A DNA stretch of 64,000 nucleotides from Roseibium sp. MMSF_3412 (GTDB lineage: Bacteria; Pseudomonadota; Alphaproteobacteria; Rhizobiales; Stappiaceae). Position 1 is the stretch's first letter. Every line of letters begins with the position of its first letter. The translations under genes were made by a program, and so were the position numbers. Of this stretch, positions 1 to 8,009 are shown one piece after another. A model generated the notes under the pieces. That model saw only the letters and a list, made by a program, of their open reading frames with translations. It was not told where the DNA came from and ran no database searches. The DNA is taken from contig NZ_JASHJI010000019.1 in NCBI RefSeq assembly GCF_030733265.1, positions 1 to 64,000 of the forward strand. The letters run 5' to 3'.

Positions 1-40
1 CCTTGCGAAGCGCACGTGCGCCAATCCCCTCTATCGCCAT
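1..40 (-). CDS. coxL: CO dehydrogenase-type large subunit CoxL (5' end only)
   Basis: Only the first 13 codons lie in the window. They read MAIEGIGARALRK, which matches the conserved opening (EGIGARxLRKED) of the molybdopterin large subunits of CoxL-type hydroxylases. A GGGAGAGAG ribosome site sits just upstream of the ATG at 38-40. It follows coxS on the same strand with a gap of about 134 bases, as expected for a cox operon. The active-site loop that separates true CO dehydrogenase (form I) from form II relatives lies outside the window, so the substrate is open. Confidence 0.6.
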   Translation of the reverse strand, partial: MAIEGIGARALRK

Positions 41-174
41 CTTCTCTCTCCCAAAACCTAAATCCGGAAACCCTCACAAGCCATCAGCACCCGCTCCTCC
101 AGAGCTGCCCCGGCCCGCCGGTCCCCGCGTCGCAAAAACCCGGAAAAACCGTGCTCAAAACAAACCCAAAGACC

Positions 175-666
175 CTATTCGGCCGCCTGCGCCATGCCAG
201 CCATCTGGTCCGACGCCGCCTTGATCGCCTTCACAATGTTGTGGTAGCCCGTGCACCGGCAGATGTTACCCTCAAGCTCATCACGGATCGTCGCCTCGTC
301 CAGGTTGCCCGCACCGTGACGGTTGATCATGTCAACCGCGCTCATGATCATCCCCGGCGTGCAGAAACCGCACTGAAGACCGTGATGCTCACGGAACGCT
401 GCCTGAACAGGATGAAGCGAAGCCGCTGACCCGATCCCCTCAAGCGTCACAACCTCAGAACCAGCCGCCTGCGCAGCCAGCATCGTGCACGACTTAACAG
501 CCTTCCCGTCAACATGAACAACACACGCACCGCACTGCGACGTGTCACAACCAACATGCGTCCCCGTCAGACCCCGAACATCACGGATAAAAGATACAAG
601 CAACGTCCGATCCTCAACATCAGCGGATACAGACTTGCCATTCAAAACAAGCGATACAGTCGACAT
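175..666 (-). CDS. coxS: CoxS-type 2Fe-2S small subunit of a molybdenum hydroxylase
   Basis: Electron-transfer subunit of a CO dehydrogenase/xanthine dehydrogenase-type enzyme, carrying two [2Fe-2S] clusters between the molybdenum site and FAD. The plant-ferredoxin cluster is visible as Cys40, Cys45, Cys48 and Cys60 (motif CDTSQCGAC). The C-terminal helical domain has the second set, CGFC and CRC in GNICRCTGY. At 163 residues it has the usual family length. I chose the ATG at 666 over the in-frame ATG at 681 because GGGAGA precedes it at proper spacing. It lies between coxG and coxL on the minus strand. The family is certain; CO as substrate is inferred. Confidence 0.85.
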   Translation of the reverse strand: MSTVSLVLNGKSVSADVEDRTLLVSFIRDVRGLTGTHVGCDTSQCGACVVHVDGKAVKSCTMLAAQAAGSEVVTLEGIGSAASLHPVQAAFREHHGLQCGFCTPGMIMSAVDMINRHGAGNLDEATIRDELEGNICRCTGYHNIVKAIKAASDQMAGMAQAAE

Positions 667-715
667 AAATTCATCTCCCATTAGACGGTTCCAGAGCCTC
701 GTCCTCAGACCCGAA

Positions 716-746
716 ACAACAAAACCCGGCTGCGCGCCGGTGTTTT
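716..746 (-). terminator. Stem-loop between coxG and coxS
   Basis: AAAACCCGGC (721-730) pairs with GCCGGTGTTTT (736-746) across a five-base loop, with one bulged base. Read on the minus strand the stem is followed by a T-rich stretch (GTTTTGTTGTTT). It could act as a partial terminator or attenuator after coxG, partly uncoupling coxG from coxS-coxL. Confidence 0.4.
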
Positions 747-764
747 CTCAGATGACACGCCGCT

Positions 765-1430
765 TCAGAAAACGGCAGCCAAAATGATGACGACGGCGCC
801 CAGGCCAACAAGGCCCCAGATCAGCGGACCGCCGAAGACCCGCTCATTGGCAGCGGTCTGCGGTTCGGCAGGTCTGCTTGCAGGGGTATCCATCGCCGTC
901 GGCGCCGGCATGGAAACTTCCTGTTGAGCAGCCTCTTCAACGGGCGCTGCGGGTTCATCCGCGGCAGGCGCACCGGGTGAGGGCTCCGCCTGGTCTGCCA
1001 CGGTTTCGGAGAACTTTGTGAAGAAGTCCTCGGCCATCTTCTTTGCAGTGGAATCGATCAGCCGGCTGCCGAGCTGAGCCAGCTTGCCACCAACCTGTGC
1101 CTTGGCTTCGTAAGTGAGAAGCGTTCCGCCGTCCGCGTCTTCAAGCCTGACATCGGCGGCTCCCTTGGCAAATCCGGCAACACCGCCCTTGCCTTCGCCC
1201 ACGATCGTGTAGCTCTCCGGCGCGTTGATGTTCTCAAGCGTCACCGCGCCCTTGAACTTCGCCTTGACCGGTCCGATCTTCGACGTCACCGAAGCGTTCA
1301 TTTCCGTGTCGGATGTCTTTTCCAGGCTCTCGCAGCCGGGTATGCACGCCTTCAGCACCTCGGGATCATTGAGGGCCTGCCAGACCTTCTCCCTGCCGGC
1401 CGGTATCAACCTCGTGCCGGATATTTCCAT
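765..1430 (-). CDS. coxG: CoxG-like SRPBCC protein with C-terminal membrane anchor
   Basis: Belongs to the CoxG (carbon monoxide dehydrogenase subunit G) family of START/SRPBCC-fold proteins, which help maturation or membrane attachment of molybdenum hydroxylases. The first 145 or so residues carry the family signature (ISGTRLIPAGREKVWQALND at the start, IPGCESLEK, KAQVGGKLAQLGSRLID). A Pro/Ala/Glu-rich linker follows, then one hydrophobic segment at the very C-terminus (about the last 24 residues). The start at 1430 is chosen because GGGAGGAAACG directly precedes it. First gene of the coxG-coxS-coxL run. Confidence 0.8.
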   Translation of the reverse strand: MEISGTRLIPAGREKVWQALNDPEVLKACIPGCESLEKTSDTEMNASVTSKIGPVKAKFKGAVTLENINAPESYTIVGEGKGGVAGFAKGAADVRLEDADGGTLLTYEAKAQVGGKLAQLGSRLIDSTAKKMAEDFFTKFSETVADQAEPSPGAPAADEPAAPVEEAAQQEVSMPAPTAMDTPASRPAEPQTAANERVFGGPLIWGLVGLGAVVIILAAVF

Positions 1431-1466
1431 CGTTTCCTCCCACTCGAATTGCTTCAAGTTCCTCAC

Positions 1467-1614
1467 ATCGTAGAAAAGAACAGTGGCGTGCGGCTGTACA
1501 CTGTACTTTAGGCCGGGTCGCGATCAGCTTTACAAGCTTCTCCTACAAGAGCTACTAATTGGCCTTGGCGGCGAACATCCCGATCCAAGAAGGTGCCGGC
1601 GCCGGGAGGAGACA
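1467..1614. promoter_or_regulatory. Divergent promoter region, cox operon / FIST-kinase operon
   Basis: Gap between coxG (minus) and the FIST gene (plus). It contains an odd palindrome GTACA-C-TGTAC at 1496-1506 and a short inverted repeat AGCTT-TAC-AAGCT near 1529-1541. No convincing -35/-10 pair was found, so assignment to a regulator is not possible. Confidence 0.25.
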
Positions 1615-2811
1615 TTGAACCCGAGATCAGGGACGCGGCACGCGTGCGGCGTGGAGGTCATCACGACCGGCCAGCCGGACGATCAGGCATTCTGGATTGA
1701 TATCGGCGCGGCTGCGCAGTCAGGGCAGTTCGCTCTCTGCCTGCTTTTTTTCTCACAGGACACGTTCCCACCTGCTCTGATCACCGGCAAGATGGCGACA
1801 TTTGCGGATGGTCTGCCCTATGCAGCCTGTTCGACGGCGGGCGAAATCGGCGCGCCGGACGGCGACACCGGGCAATGTCTCGCGGTGCTTTTTCCGAAGA
1901 AACACTTCCTGACAGTCCCTTTGCGGATAGACGGGATCACCTCCATCGGCTTCGACCGGATCGTGACGCAAGTGAAGGAAGCCCGCCAGACATTCGAAAA
2001 CGCCAGCGCGCAGCATCACAACGGGTCAGGCGAGGGTGACATTTTCGCGATCTGTCTGATCGACGGCATGTCCGTTGTGGAGGAAATGGTCACGGCCGCC
2101 CTTCACTGGGCGCTCGAGGACATTCCGCTTCTGGGCGGCTCCGCCGGAGACAGCATGCGCTTCACGCGGACGTCGCTGGTACTGAACGGCGAGGTCGGCG
2201 ACGACTGCGCCATCGTGATCTTTTTCAGGAGCACGGTGCCCTTCAAGATCTTCAAGACGGACAATTTCGTGCCGACGGAGCGCAAGCTTGTGGTCACCCG
2301 TTCCGACCCGGAGCGGCGTATCATCTATGAATTCAACGCAAGCGAAGCGGCGGCGGAGTATGCCCGGGCTGTCGGCATCGACCCCGGCGCACTGTCGCCG
2401 ATGAGTTTCGCGTCCCATCCACTGGTCGTCCGCGTCGGCGGCGAGTATTACTGCCGCTCGGTTCAGAAGGTGAACCCGGACGGGTCCCTGTCCTTCTTCT
2501 GCGCCATTGATGACGGGATCGTGCTCACGGTCGCGGAACCGACGGGCATGACGCGCTCGACCAACACCGCGTTCGAGAATGTTGTTGCGGAGATCGGCAG
2601 CGTCGATTTCGTGCTCGGCTTTGACTGTGTGCTGCGCCGGATCGATGCGCAGAACCGCCAGGCAACGCAACGCATTCAGAAAATCTACCAGAAATACAAT
2701 GTCGTCGGGTTCAATACCTATGGCGAACAATATCTGTCGATGCACCTCAATCAGACTTTCACCGGCATCGCCTTTGCCAGGGCGGAGCCAAGCGCGGGAG
2801 AGCAATCATGA
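1615..2811 (+). CDS. FIST domain sensory protein
   Basis: FIST N- and C-domain protein of 398 residues, thought to be a small-ligand sensor that works with signal-transduction partners. The FIST_N core is visible as the AACSTAGEIG motif; the C-terminal FIST_C half contains the hydrophobic DGIVLTVAEPT segment. I place the start at TTG 1615 because GGGAGGA lies five bases before it and the upstream in-frame stretch does not look like protein. The stop overlaps the kinase start as ATGA, so the two are translationally coupled. A FIST gene next to a hybrid kinase is the arrangement seen beside ercS' in the Pseudomonas aeruginosa ethanol-oxidation locus, which suggests a role in sensing alcohol or aldehyde here. 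Confidence 0.75.
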   Translation: MNPRSGTRHACGVEVITTGQPDDQAFWIDIGAAAQSGQFALCLLFFSQDTFPPALITGKMATFADGLPYAACSTAGEIGAPDGDTGQCLAVLFPKKHFLTVPLRIDGITSIGFDRIVTQVKEARQTFENASAQHHNGSGEGDIFAICLIDGMSVVEEMVTAALHWALEDIPLLGGSAGDSMRFTRTSLVLNGEVGDDCAIVIFFRSTVPFKIFKTDNFVPTERKLVVTRSDPERRIIYEFNASEAAAEYARAVGIDPGALSPMSFASHPLVVRVGGEYYCRSVQKVNPDGSLSFFCAIDDGIVLTVAEPTGMTRSTNTAFENVVAEIGSVDFVLGFDCVLRRIDAQNRQATQRIQKIYQKYNVVGFNTYGEQYLSMHLNQTFTGIAFARAEPSAGEQS

Positions 2812-4160
2812 GCCTGTCCGACATTGATGACGTCATGCGCCTGCAAAAAATCAATGCAGCCCTGGTCGACCGGGTCGAACAGGCCATGGACCAGCAGCGC
2901 AATGCATTTTCCCTGTTCCAGACCGCGATCTCGCTGGAGGGACAGGTCCGGCGCCGCACGGATGAACTGACGACGGCGCTTCACCGCCTTGAGGAAACGA
3001 ATATCGAGCTGGCCCGGCAGAAGGATATTTCAGAGCGCGCGAACCGCTCGAAAACGCAGTTCCTGGCCGCGGCGAGCCACGACATCCTGCAACCGCTGAA
3101 CGCGGCGCAACTGACGATCTCATCCCTTTATGACCTTCAGGCGTCCGATCAGGCCCGCTCCATGGTCAATCAGGTGGAACGTTCCCTGGACACGATGAAC
3201 GAACTGCTGCGCACGTTACTCGACATCTCCAAGCTGGACGCCGGGGTCACGATGCCGCGGTTTGCCTCCGTGCCCATTCCCCCGATCCTGTCCAGCCTCC
3301 TGTCCGACCTGCGCCCGATCGCCGAGAAGAAAGGGCTGCGCCTTCGTGTTGCGGTGACCAATGACTGTGTCTACACGGACCGGCTGATGCTGCGGCGCGC
3401 GCTGCAGAACCTGATCACCAACGCGATCCGCTACACCGATCGGGGCGGGGTCCTGATCGGGACGCGCAGACAGGGTGACGACATCGCGATCGAAGTGATC
3501 GATACGGGACCCGGCATTCACGAAGATCAGCAGGAAAAGATCTTCGAGGAATTTCACCGCGGGCCGCTGTCTCAGGGCGATGCCGAACACGGCACAGGCC
3601 TCGGGCTCGGACTTGCCATCGTCCGCAGGCTGATGACGGCGCTCAATCATGAGGTCAGCGTCCGCTCGACACCGGGCAAGGGCAGCGTCTTCCGCATTCG
3701 CGCCAAGCGCACCGACGCGCCGCCATCCGTCATCCATGCAGCGCCGGTGGCCCCGGTTTCAGTCCACTCCAATGCCAGTCTCGCGGGCAAGAAAATCCTG
3801 GTGATCGAGAATGACCCGGCCGTGCTGGAGGCGATGGCGGGCCTCTTGTCCAACTGGGGCTGCCTTTACAAAATTGCCCGCTCGACCACCCAGTCCATCG
3901 CGGCGCTCGACGACGGCAACTGGCTTCCGGACCTGATCATTGCAGACCATCACCTGGATTTTGGCGACCTGGGGACGGACACGCTCGAAAGGCTGTTCGA
4001 CCTGCTGCCGGCACGCGTCCCGGCGATCCTGGCAACGGCCGATGCCTCGCAGGCTCTGAGCGAACGCGCCAAGCAGCTGGGTGTCGAACACCTGCCCAAG
4101 CCCGTGAAACCAGCGCAACTGCGCGCTTTGGCAACGCATCTGGTCAATTCGAACAAATAG
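2808..4160 (+). CDS. Hybrid sensor histidine kinase (ErcS'-like)
   Basis: Cytosolic hybrid kinase of 450 residues with no membrane segment. A coiled-coil region at about 25-80 leads to the HisKA box with phospho-acceptor His91 (SHDILQPLNAA). The catalytic domain follows with N box (NLITNAIRYT), G1 (DTGPGI) and G2 (GTGLGLGLAIV). A C-terminal receiver domain spans about 325-445 with IENDP at its start and the acceptor Asp in IADHH. Its input is presumably the coupled FIST protein. Convergent with the LuxR-type regulator gene just downstream. Role in control of the quinoprotein alcohol dehydrogenase is inferred from locus order. Confidence 0.82.
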   Translation: MSLSDIDDVMRLQKINAALVDRVEQAMDQQRNAFSLFQTAISLEGQVRRRTDELTTALHRLEETNIELARQKDISERANRSKTQFLAAASHDILQPLNAAQLTISSLYDLQASDQARSMVNQVERSLDTMNELLRTLLDISKLDAGVTMPRFASVPIPPILSSLLSDLRPIAEKKGLRLRVAVTNDCVYTDRLMLRRALQNLITNAIRYTDRGGVLIGTRRQGDDIAIEVIDTGPGIHEDQQEKIFEEFHRGPLSQGDAEHGTGLGLGLAIVRRLMTALNHEVSVRSTPGKGSVFRIRAKRTDAPPSVIHAAPVAPVSVHSNASLAGKKILVIENDPAVLEAMAGLLSNWGCLYKIARSTTQSIAALDDGNWLPDLIIADHHLDFGDLGTDTLERLFDLLPARVPAILATADASQALSERAKQLGVEHLPKPVKPAQLRALATHLVNSNK

Positions 4161-4211
4161 GGTGGTTCAGACCGGTCTCCGCGAGGGCGGTCTAAATCGG
4201 AGCAGGCGGTG

Positions 4212-4937
4212 TCAGCTGTGGTGCCTCGAGGGCGTCTGCGCGTCCCCAGCGATCATCGCATCAAAGGAACCGGTCGAGCCCAGTGCCTCGAGTTTCTTCA
4301 CCTCGATCACGGCCTGCGTCCGGCTGGCGACACAGAGTTTTCTGAGAATTTCTGAGACATGCGCCTTCACGGTTGTCTCGCCGACCTGAAGCTCATAGGC
4401 GATCTGCTTGTTCAGCAAGCCGTTGCAGATCATGTGCAGGACGCGGATTTGCTGGGGCGTCAGGCTGGACAGGCGTTCGATCATTTTCCTTGTCTGGTCG
4501 TCCAGCGGTTCGTCGTCCGGATCGGTAAAGGTGTCCGGCAGATAGGTCGCACCGTTCATGACCTGCTGGATCGCCTCGGCCAATGTTGTCTTCTTGGATG
4601 ACTTGGGTATGAAACCGGCAGCACCGTAGGCCATCACCTGCGCAATGATCGGCGCTTCCTCGGCCCCGGACACCACAACGACGGGAAGCCGCGGATAGTG
4701 GGTTCGCAGGTGCAAAAGGCCATCCATGCCCTTCACGCCGGGGATGGACAGGTCCAGAAGGGCAAGGTCAAACCCGGAATCGTCATCCAGCAGCGCACAG
4801 GCATCGTCCAGCGACGCGGCATCAAGCGTGTCCGAATTCGGATAGGCAAGCTCCACGGCACTATGCAGCGCTTCCCGGAAAAGCGGATGATCATCGATGA
4901 TCAGGAACCTGGTTGCGCCTTCAGCCTCGATAGACAT
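4212..4937 (-). CDS. LuxR-family response regulator
   Basis: Two-domain regulator of 241 residues. The receiver domain has the acidic pair Asp15-Asp16, acceptor Asp62 (LALLDLSIPG) and the conserved Lys in FIPKS. The C-terminal LuxR-type HTH follows (LTPQQIRVLHMICNGLLNKQIA, TTVKAHVSEILRKL). The start at 4937 is chosen for its GGGAGG site seven bases upstream. It lies 119 bases downstream of the alcohol dehydrogenase gene on the same strand, so it may be partly co-transcribed with it and give feedback. Related regulators (ErbR/EraR, PedR) control PQQ alcohol dehydrogenases in Pseudomonas. Confidence 0.85.
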   Translation of the reverse strand: MSIEAEGATRFLIIDDHPLFREALHSAVELAYPNSDTLDAASLDDACALLDDDSGFDLALLDLSIPGVKGMDGLLHLRTHYPRLPVVVVSGAEEAPIIAQVMAYGAAGFIPKSSKKTTLAEAIQQVMNGATYLPDTFTDPDDEPLDDQTRKMIERLSSLTPQQIRVLHMICNGLLNKQIAYELQVGETTVKAHVSEILRKLCVASRTQAVIEVKKLEALGSTGSFDAMIAGDAQTPSRHHS

Positions 4938-5013
4938 TTGTCTGCCTCCCGGATGCGGACGATGGATGCACGACAATCCGCCGCCACGCTCTCCGCTCTT
5001 GAAAGGACGGGTC

Positions 5014-5040
5014 GCTTCCGGCAGACAGCCCGCCGGAAGC
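5014..5040 (-). terminator. Hairpin downstream of the alcohol dehydrogenase
   Basis: Perfect nine-base stem GCTTCCGGC / GCCGGAAGC with a nine-base loop, just beyond the dehydrogenase stop and before the response regulator. There is no T-run, so it may stabilise the abundant dehydrogenase mRNA or reduce read-through rather than end transcription fully. Confidence 0.45.
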
Positions 5041-5056
5041 CAGAGATCATAACGAC

Positions 5057-6820
5057 CTAGTTCGAGGATGCCAGCTGCTTGGGCAACTTGAACACCCAGA
5101 TCGATCCACCCTGATTCAGGTAGTTCACCTTCTTGGCGACTTCACCGCCCCAGAGCGGCACCGCACCGCCCCAACCGGACGAGATCGCTATATACTGCTC
5201 GCCGTCCATGTCCCAGGTGATCGGTTGACCGACGATACCGGAGCCGGTCTGGAAGGACCAGAGTTCTTCGCCGGTGTCGGCATCAAACGCCTTGAACTGG
5301 CCTTCCGGCATTCCGGTGAATACCAGACCGCCAGCCGTGGTCATGACACCACCCCAGAGCGGAGCGTTGTTCTTGTGCTCCCACTTGATTTCACCGGTGT
5401 TCGGATCGATCGCCTTCAGCGAACCGATATAGTCCTCGAAGATCGGCTTGATGGTGAAGCCGGAGCCGAGATAGGCGGCGCCTTTCTTGTAGGTGATCGG
5501 CTCGTTCCAGATGTCCATGCCCCATTCGTTGGAAGGAACGTAGAACAGGCCGGTGTCCGGACTATGCGCCATCGGCATCCAGTTCTTGCCGCCAAGGAAC
5601 GAGGGAACGGCAAAAACCACTTCGCCCTTCTTGCCGTCCGCCGCCTTGCTCGGGTCGCCCGGACGATTGCCTTCGTTGAATTTCGGCCGGCCATCCTCGC
5701 CGATGCCTTCGGCCCAGGTGATCTGCTTCACGAACGGCCAGGCATTCACGAAAGCACCGTCATCCCGGTTGAGGACATAGAAGAAGCCGTTGCGGTCGGC
5801 GGTCGCGTAGCGCTTGTTGCCGCTGGCATCGACGAAGGGAATGACCTCGTTGACGCCGTCGAAATCCCAGCCTTCGCGCGGCGTTGTCTGGTAGTGCCAC
5901 TTGATTTCGCCGTTTTCCGGATTGATGCCGATGCGGGACGCGGCGTAGAGATTGTCGCCTTCCGTTCCCGACGGGTTTCCGGCTGCGCGCAGCCAACTGT
6001 TCCAGGGAGCCGGATTGCCTGCTCCAAAGACAAGGGTATTGGTGTCCTTGTCGTATGTGCCGCCGAGCCAGGTGGCACCACCGCCGGTCTTCCACATGTC
6101 GCCCGGCCAGGTGGCGTTGAGCGTGCCGGTCATGGTGCTTTCTTCACCCTTGAACGTGCCCATGTGGCCTTCAATGACAGGACGGGTCCAGACCAGCTCG
6201 CCCGTTTCCGCATCACGCGCCTGAACCTCGCCGACAATACCGAACTCACCGCCGGAGTTGCCGGTCACGATCAGCCCGTTCACGATCACAGGTGCGGCGG
6301 TGTAGGAATACCCGGCCTTGTAGTCGGCAATTTTCTTGCGCCAGACAACATCACCGGTTTTCAGGTCGAGTGCCACGATGCGGGCATCGAGCGTCCCGAA
6401 ATAGATCTTGTCGCCGTAGATCGCCGCACCGCGGTTGACGACATCGCAGCAGGGCAGGATGCCCTCCGGCAGACGCGCGTCGTACTGCCAGATCTCCTCG
6501 CCGGTTTTCACATCGATCGCATAAAGACGGGAATAGGAACCGGTGATGTACATGACACCGTCATAGATCAGCGGCTGGGTTTCCTGACCGCGCTGTTTCT
6601 CGCCCCCCAGCGAAAATGCCCAGGCAGGCACAACATTTTTCACGTTGTCCTTGTTGATGATCTTCAGCGGCGAGAACCGCTGCTGGTCGCGTCCCATTCC
6701 GTTGGTCAGAACGCTTCCGGTGGTGGTCGCGTCATTCGCCAGATCTTCTTCCGTTACGTCGGCATGCGCACCTGTCATTGCGAGCGCACTGACCGCTGCC
6801 ATTGCGAGAAACTTCCTCAT
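5057..6820 (-). CDS. exaF: PQQ-dependent alcohol dehydrogenase, lanthanide type (ExaF/PedH-like)
   Basis: Periplasmic quinoprotein oxidising primary alcohols, 587 residues with a signal peptide ending at about AHA20. The PQQ-contacting vicinal disulfide is Cys124-Cys125 (PCCDVVNRGA). Metal ligands are visible as Glu192 (GGEFG), Asn269 (GAGNP) and catalytic Asp319. The residue two places on is Asp321 (GWDFDGVNE); this extra Asp marks lanthanide-dependent enzymes, whereas calcium enzymes have Ser or Ala there. The body resembles ethanol dehydrogenases (ExaA, ExaF, PedE/PedH) more than methanol dehydrogenases. A GGGAGGAGACAGG ribosome site supports the ATG at 6820. Electrons probably pass to the PedF-type cytochrome encoded at 13.7 kb. 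Confidence 0.88.
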   Translation of the reverse strand: MRKFLAMAAVSALAMTGAHADVTEEDLANDATTTGSVLTNGMGRDQQRFSPLKIINKDNVKNVVPAWAFSLGGEKQRGQETQPLIYDGVMYITGSYSRLYAIDVKTGEEIWQYDARLPEGILPCCDVVNRGAAIYGDKIYFGTLDARIVALDLKTGDVVWRKKIADYKAGYSYTAAPVIVNGLIVTGNSGGEFGIVGEVQARDAETGELVWTRPVIEGHMGTFKGEESTMTGTLNATWPGDMWKTGGGATWLGGTYDKDTNTLVFGAGNPAPWNSWLRAAGNPSGTEGDNLYAASRIGINPENGEIKWHYQTTPREGWDFDGVNEVIPFVDASGNKRYATADRNGFFYVLNRDDGAFVNAWPFVKQITWAEGIGEDGRPKFNEGNRPGDPSKAADGKKGEVVFAVPSFLGGKNWMPMAHSPDTGLFYVPSNEWGMDIWNEPITYKKGAAYLGSGFTIKPIFEDYIGSLKAIDPNTGEIKWEHKNNAPLWGGVMTTAGGLVFTGMPEGQFKAFDADTGEELWSFQTGSGIVGQPITWDMDGEQYIAISSGWGGAVPLWGGEVAKKVNYLNQGGSIWVFKLPKQLASSN

Positions 6821-7142
6821 CCTGTCTCCTCCCAGGTTCAGTTCGGACTGAGCGACGCGTCCGGATCGCGGATCAAAAACGCTGCTGTCTCCTCACTGAA
6901 TTTCAGTCTAGTGGAAGTGCCCGCGCTGGAGAATTGCACCATAGTGCACCTTAGAAACGGCGGAATTCCGGGACATTCCGAAAGTGCACCGCAGCAACTA
7001 CGGGGATTTTTCGCCAGTACGCCCATTTTGCAAAGGCAGGCAGTTTGAGCCTCACCTGACGCTAACGGCGTTTTGAGTTGGCTCTCGCGCCGGAGCACCC
7101 TACCGTCTCGGCAACATCCCCTGCCGACCCTGGAAGGTTGCA
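6821..7142. promoter_or_regulatory. Divergent regulatory region upstream of the alcohol dehydrogenase
   Basis: A 322-base gap between the dehydrogenase and the esterase. It holds three TGCACC repeats (6935-6940, 6945-6950, 6995-7000), spaced 10 and 50 bases apart and so on one helix face, the last two extended to GTGCACC. A perfect palindrome CGGAATTCCG lies between them at 6971-6980. These are candidate binding sites for the LuxR-type regulator. No clear sigma-70 box was recognised. Confidence 0.35.
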
Positions 7143-8009
7143 ATGAAGTCCACGGCGCTTTTCGCCCTCCTTTTCCTCGTCTCAGGTACCTCTGCAGCAG
7201 TGGCTGAAAGCACACATGACGGGCCCTGCGGCCTGGAGGCTGCCTGCAGCGTCGGTGAAAGGGTCTACCGCGCCAAGGCGCCGGAAAACTGGGACGGGAA
7301 GGAAGCCCTGCCGGTTCTGATCCACTTTCACGGGTGGAAGCGCGATTCCAAACATCCGCTGAAGAACCCGAAGGCGCTCAATGCAATCAACGGCAACGGG
7401 GCCCTTCTGGTTGCGCCGGAAGGCTTGCACCGGACCTGGGACTTCTGGGAACGGGACAATCGCGATGTGCCTTTTGTCCGCGCCGTCCTGGAAGACGTCG
7501 CAAAGCGTTACCCGATCGACCGAAGCCGCATCTACGCAACGGGATTTTCCTATGGGTCCGCGATGGCCTGGCGTGTTGCCTGCGACGCCGGTGACCTGAT
7601 CGCGGGTATTCTGCCGGCGGCCGGTACGCTTTACAGGCAGAATGCGATCACATGCCCCACGGGCCCGGTGAACGTGATGCACGTGCACGGCTTCAAGGAC
7701 AATGTGATGAAGATGCCACTGGGGCCCGATGGCGATCCCAATGTGGCGGTCAACCTGTGGCGCCGCACCAATCTGTGCGCTGGCGAACCGGACACCAGCG
7801 AGATTGTCAACGGGCATGACTGCCGGACATGGTCAAGCTGTCAGAGCGGCAAGGAAGTGATGCTGTGCGTGCACGATCGCGGCCATATCGTACCAAAAGG
7901 CTGGATCGATAACGCCCTGAGCATCGCGCTTCAGCGCTATAGGCTCGCTCCCGGGGCTCACGGTTCAAAATCCGTGGAACCGGAGAGCAGCACCGCGCTA
8001 GCGAACTAG
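7143..8009 (+). CDS. Exported PHB depolymerase/feruloyl esterase-like hydrolase
   Basis: Alpha/beta hydrolase of 288 residues with an N-terminal signal peptide (cleavage near AVAES). The nucleophile elbow is GFSYG with Ser136, the oxyanion region is HFHGWKRD, and a late His in DRGHIVP completes a likely triad. It resembles LpqC/poly(3-hydroxybutyrate) depolymerase-family esterases. Several paired cysteines suggest disulfides in the periplasm. It is transcribed divergently from the alcohol dehydrogenase; such esterases recur near PQQ dehydrogenases and may release alcohol substrates. Actual substrate unknown. The stop overlaps the converging gene by four bases. Confidence 0.72.
   Translation: MKSTALFALLFLVSGTSAAVAESTHDGPCGLEAACSVGERVYRAKAPENWDGKEALPVLIHFHGWKRDSKHPLKNPKALNAINGNGALLVAPEGLHRTWDFWERDNRDVPFVRAVLEDVAKRYPIDRSRIYATGFSYGSAMAWRVACDAGDLIAGILPAAGTLYRQNAITCPTGPVNVMHVHGFKDNVMKMPLGPDGDPNVAVNLWRRTNLCAGEPDTSEIVNGHDCRTWSSCQSGKEVMLCVHDRGHIVPKGWIDNALSIALQRYRLAPGAHGSKSVEPESSTALAN

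Noticed and set aside
5225..7048. Long open frame on the plus strand opposite the alcohol dehydrogenase
   Set aside because: It is the antisense shadow of a clear quinoprotein gene; its translation has no domain signal and no ribosome site.
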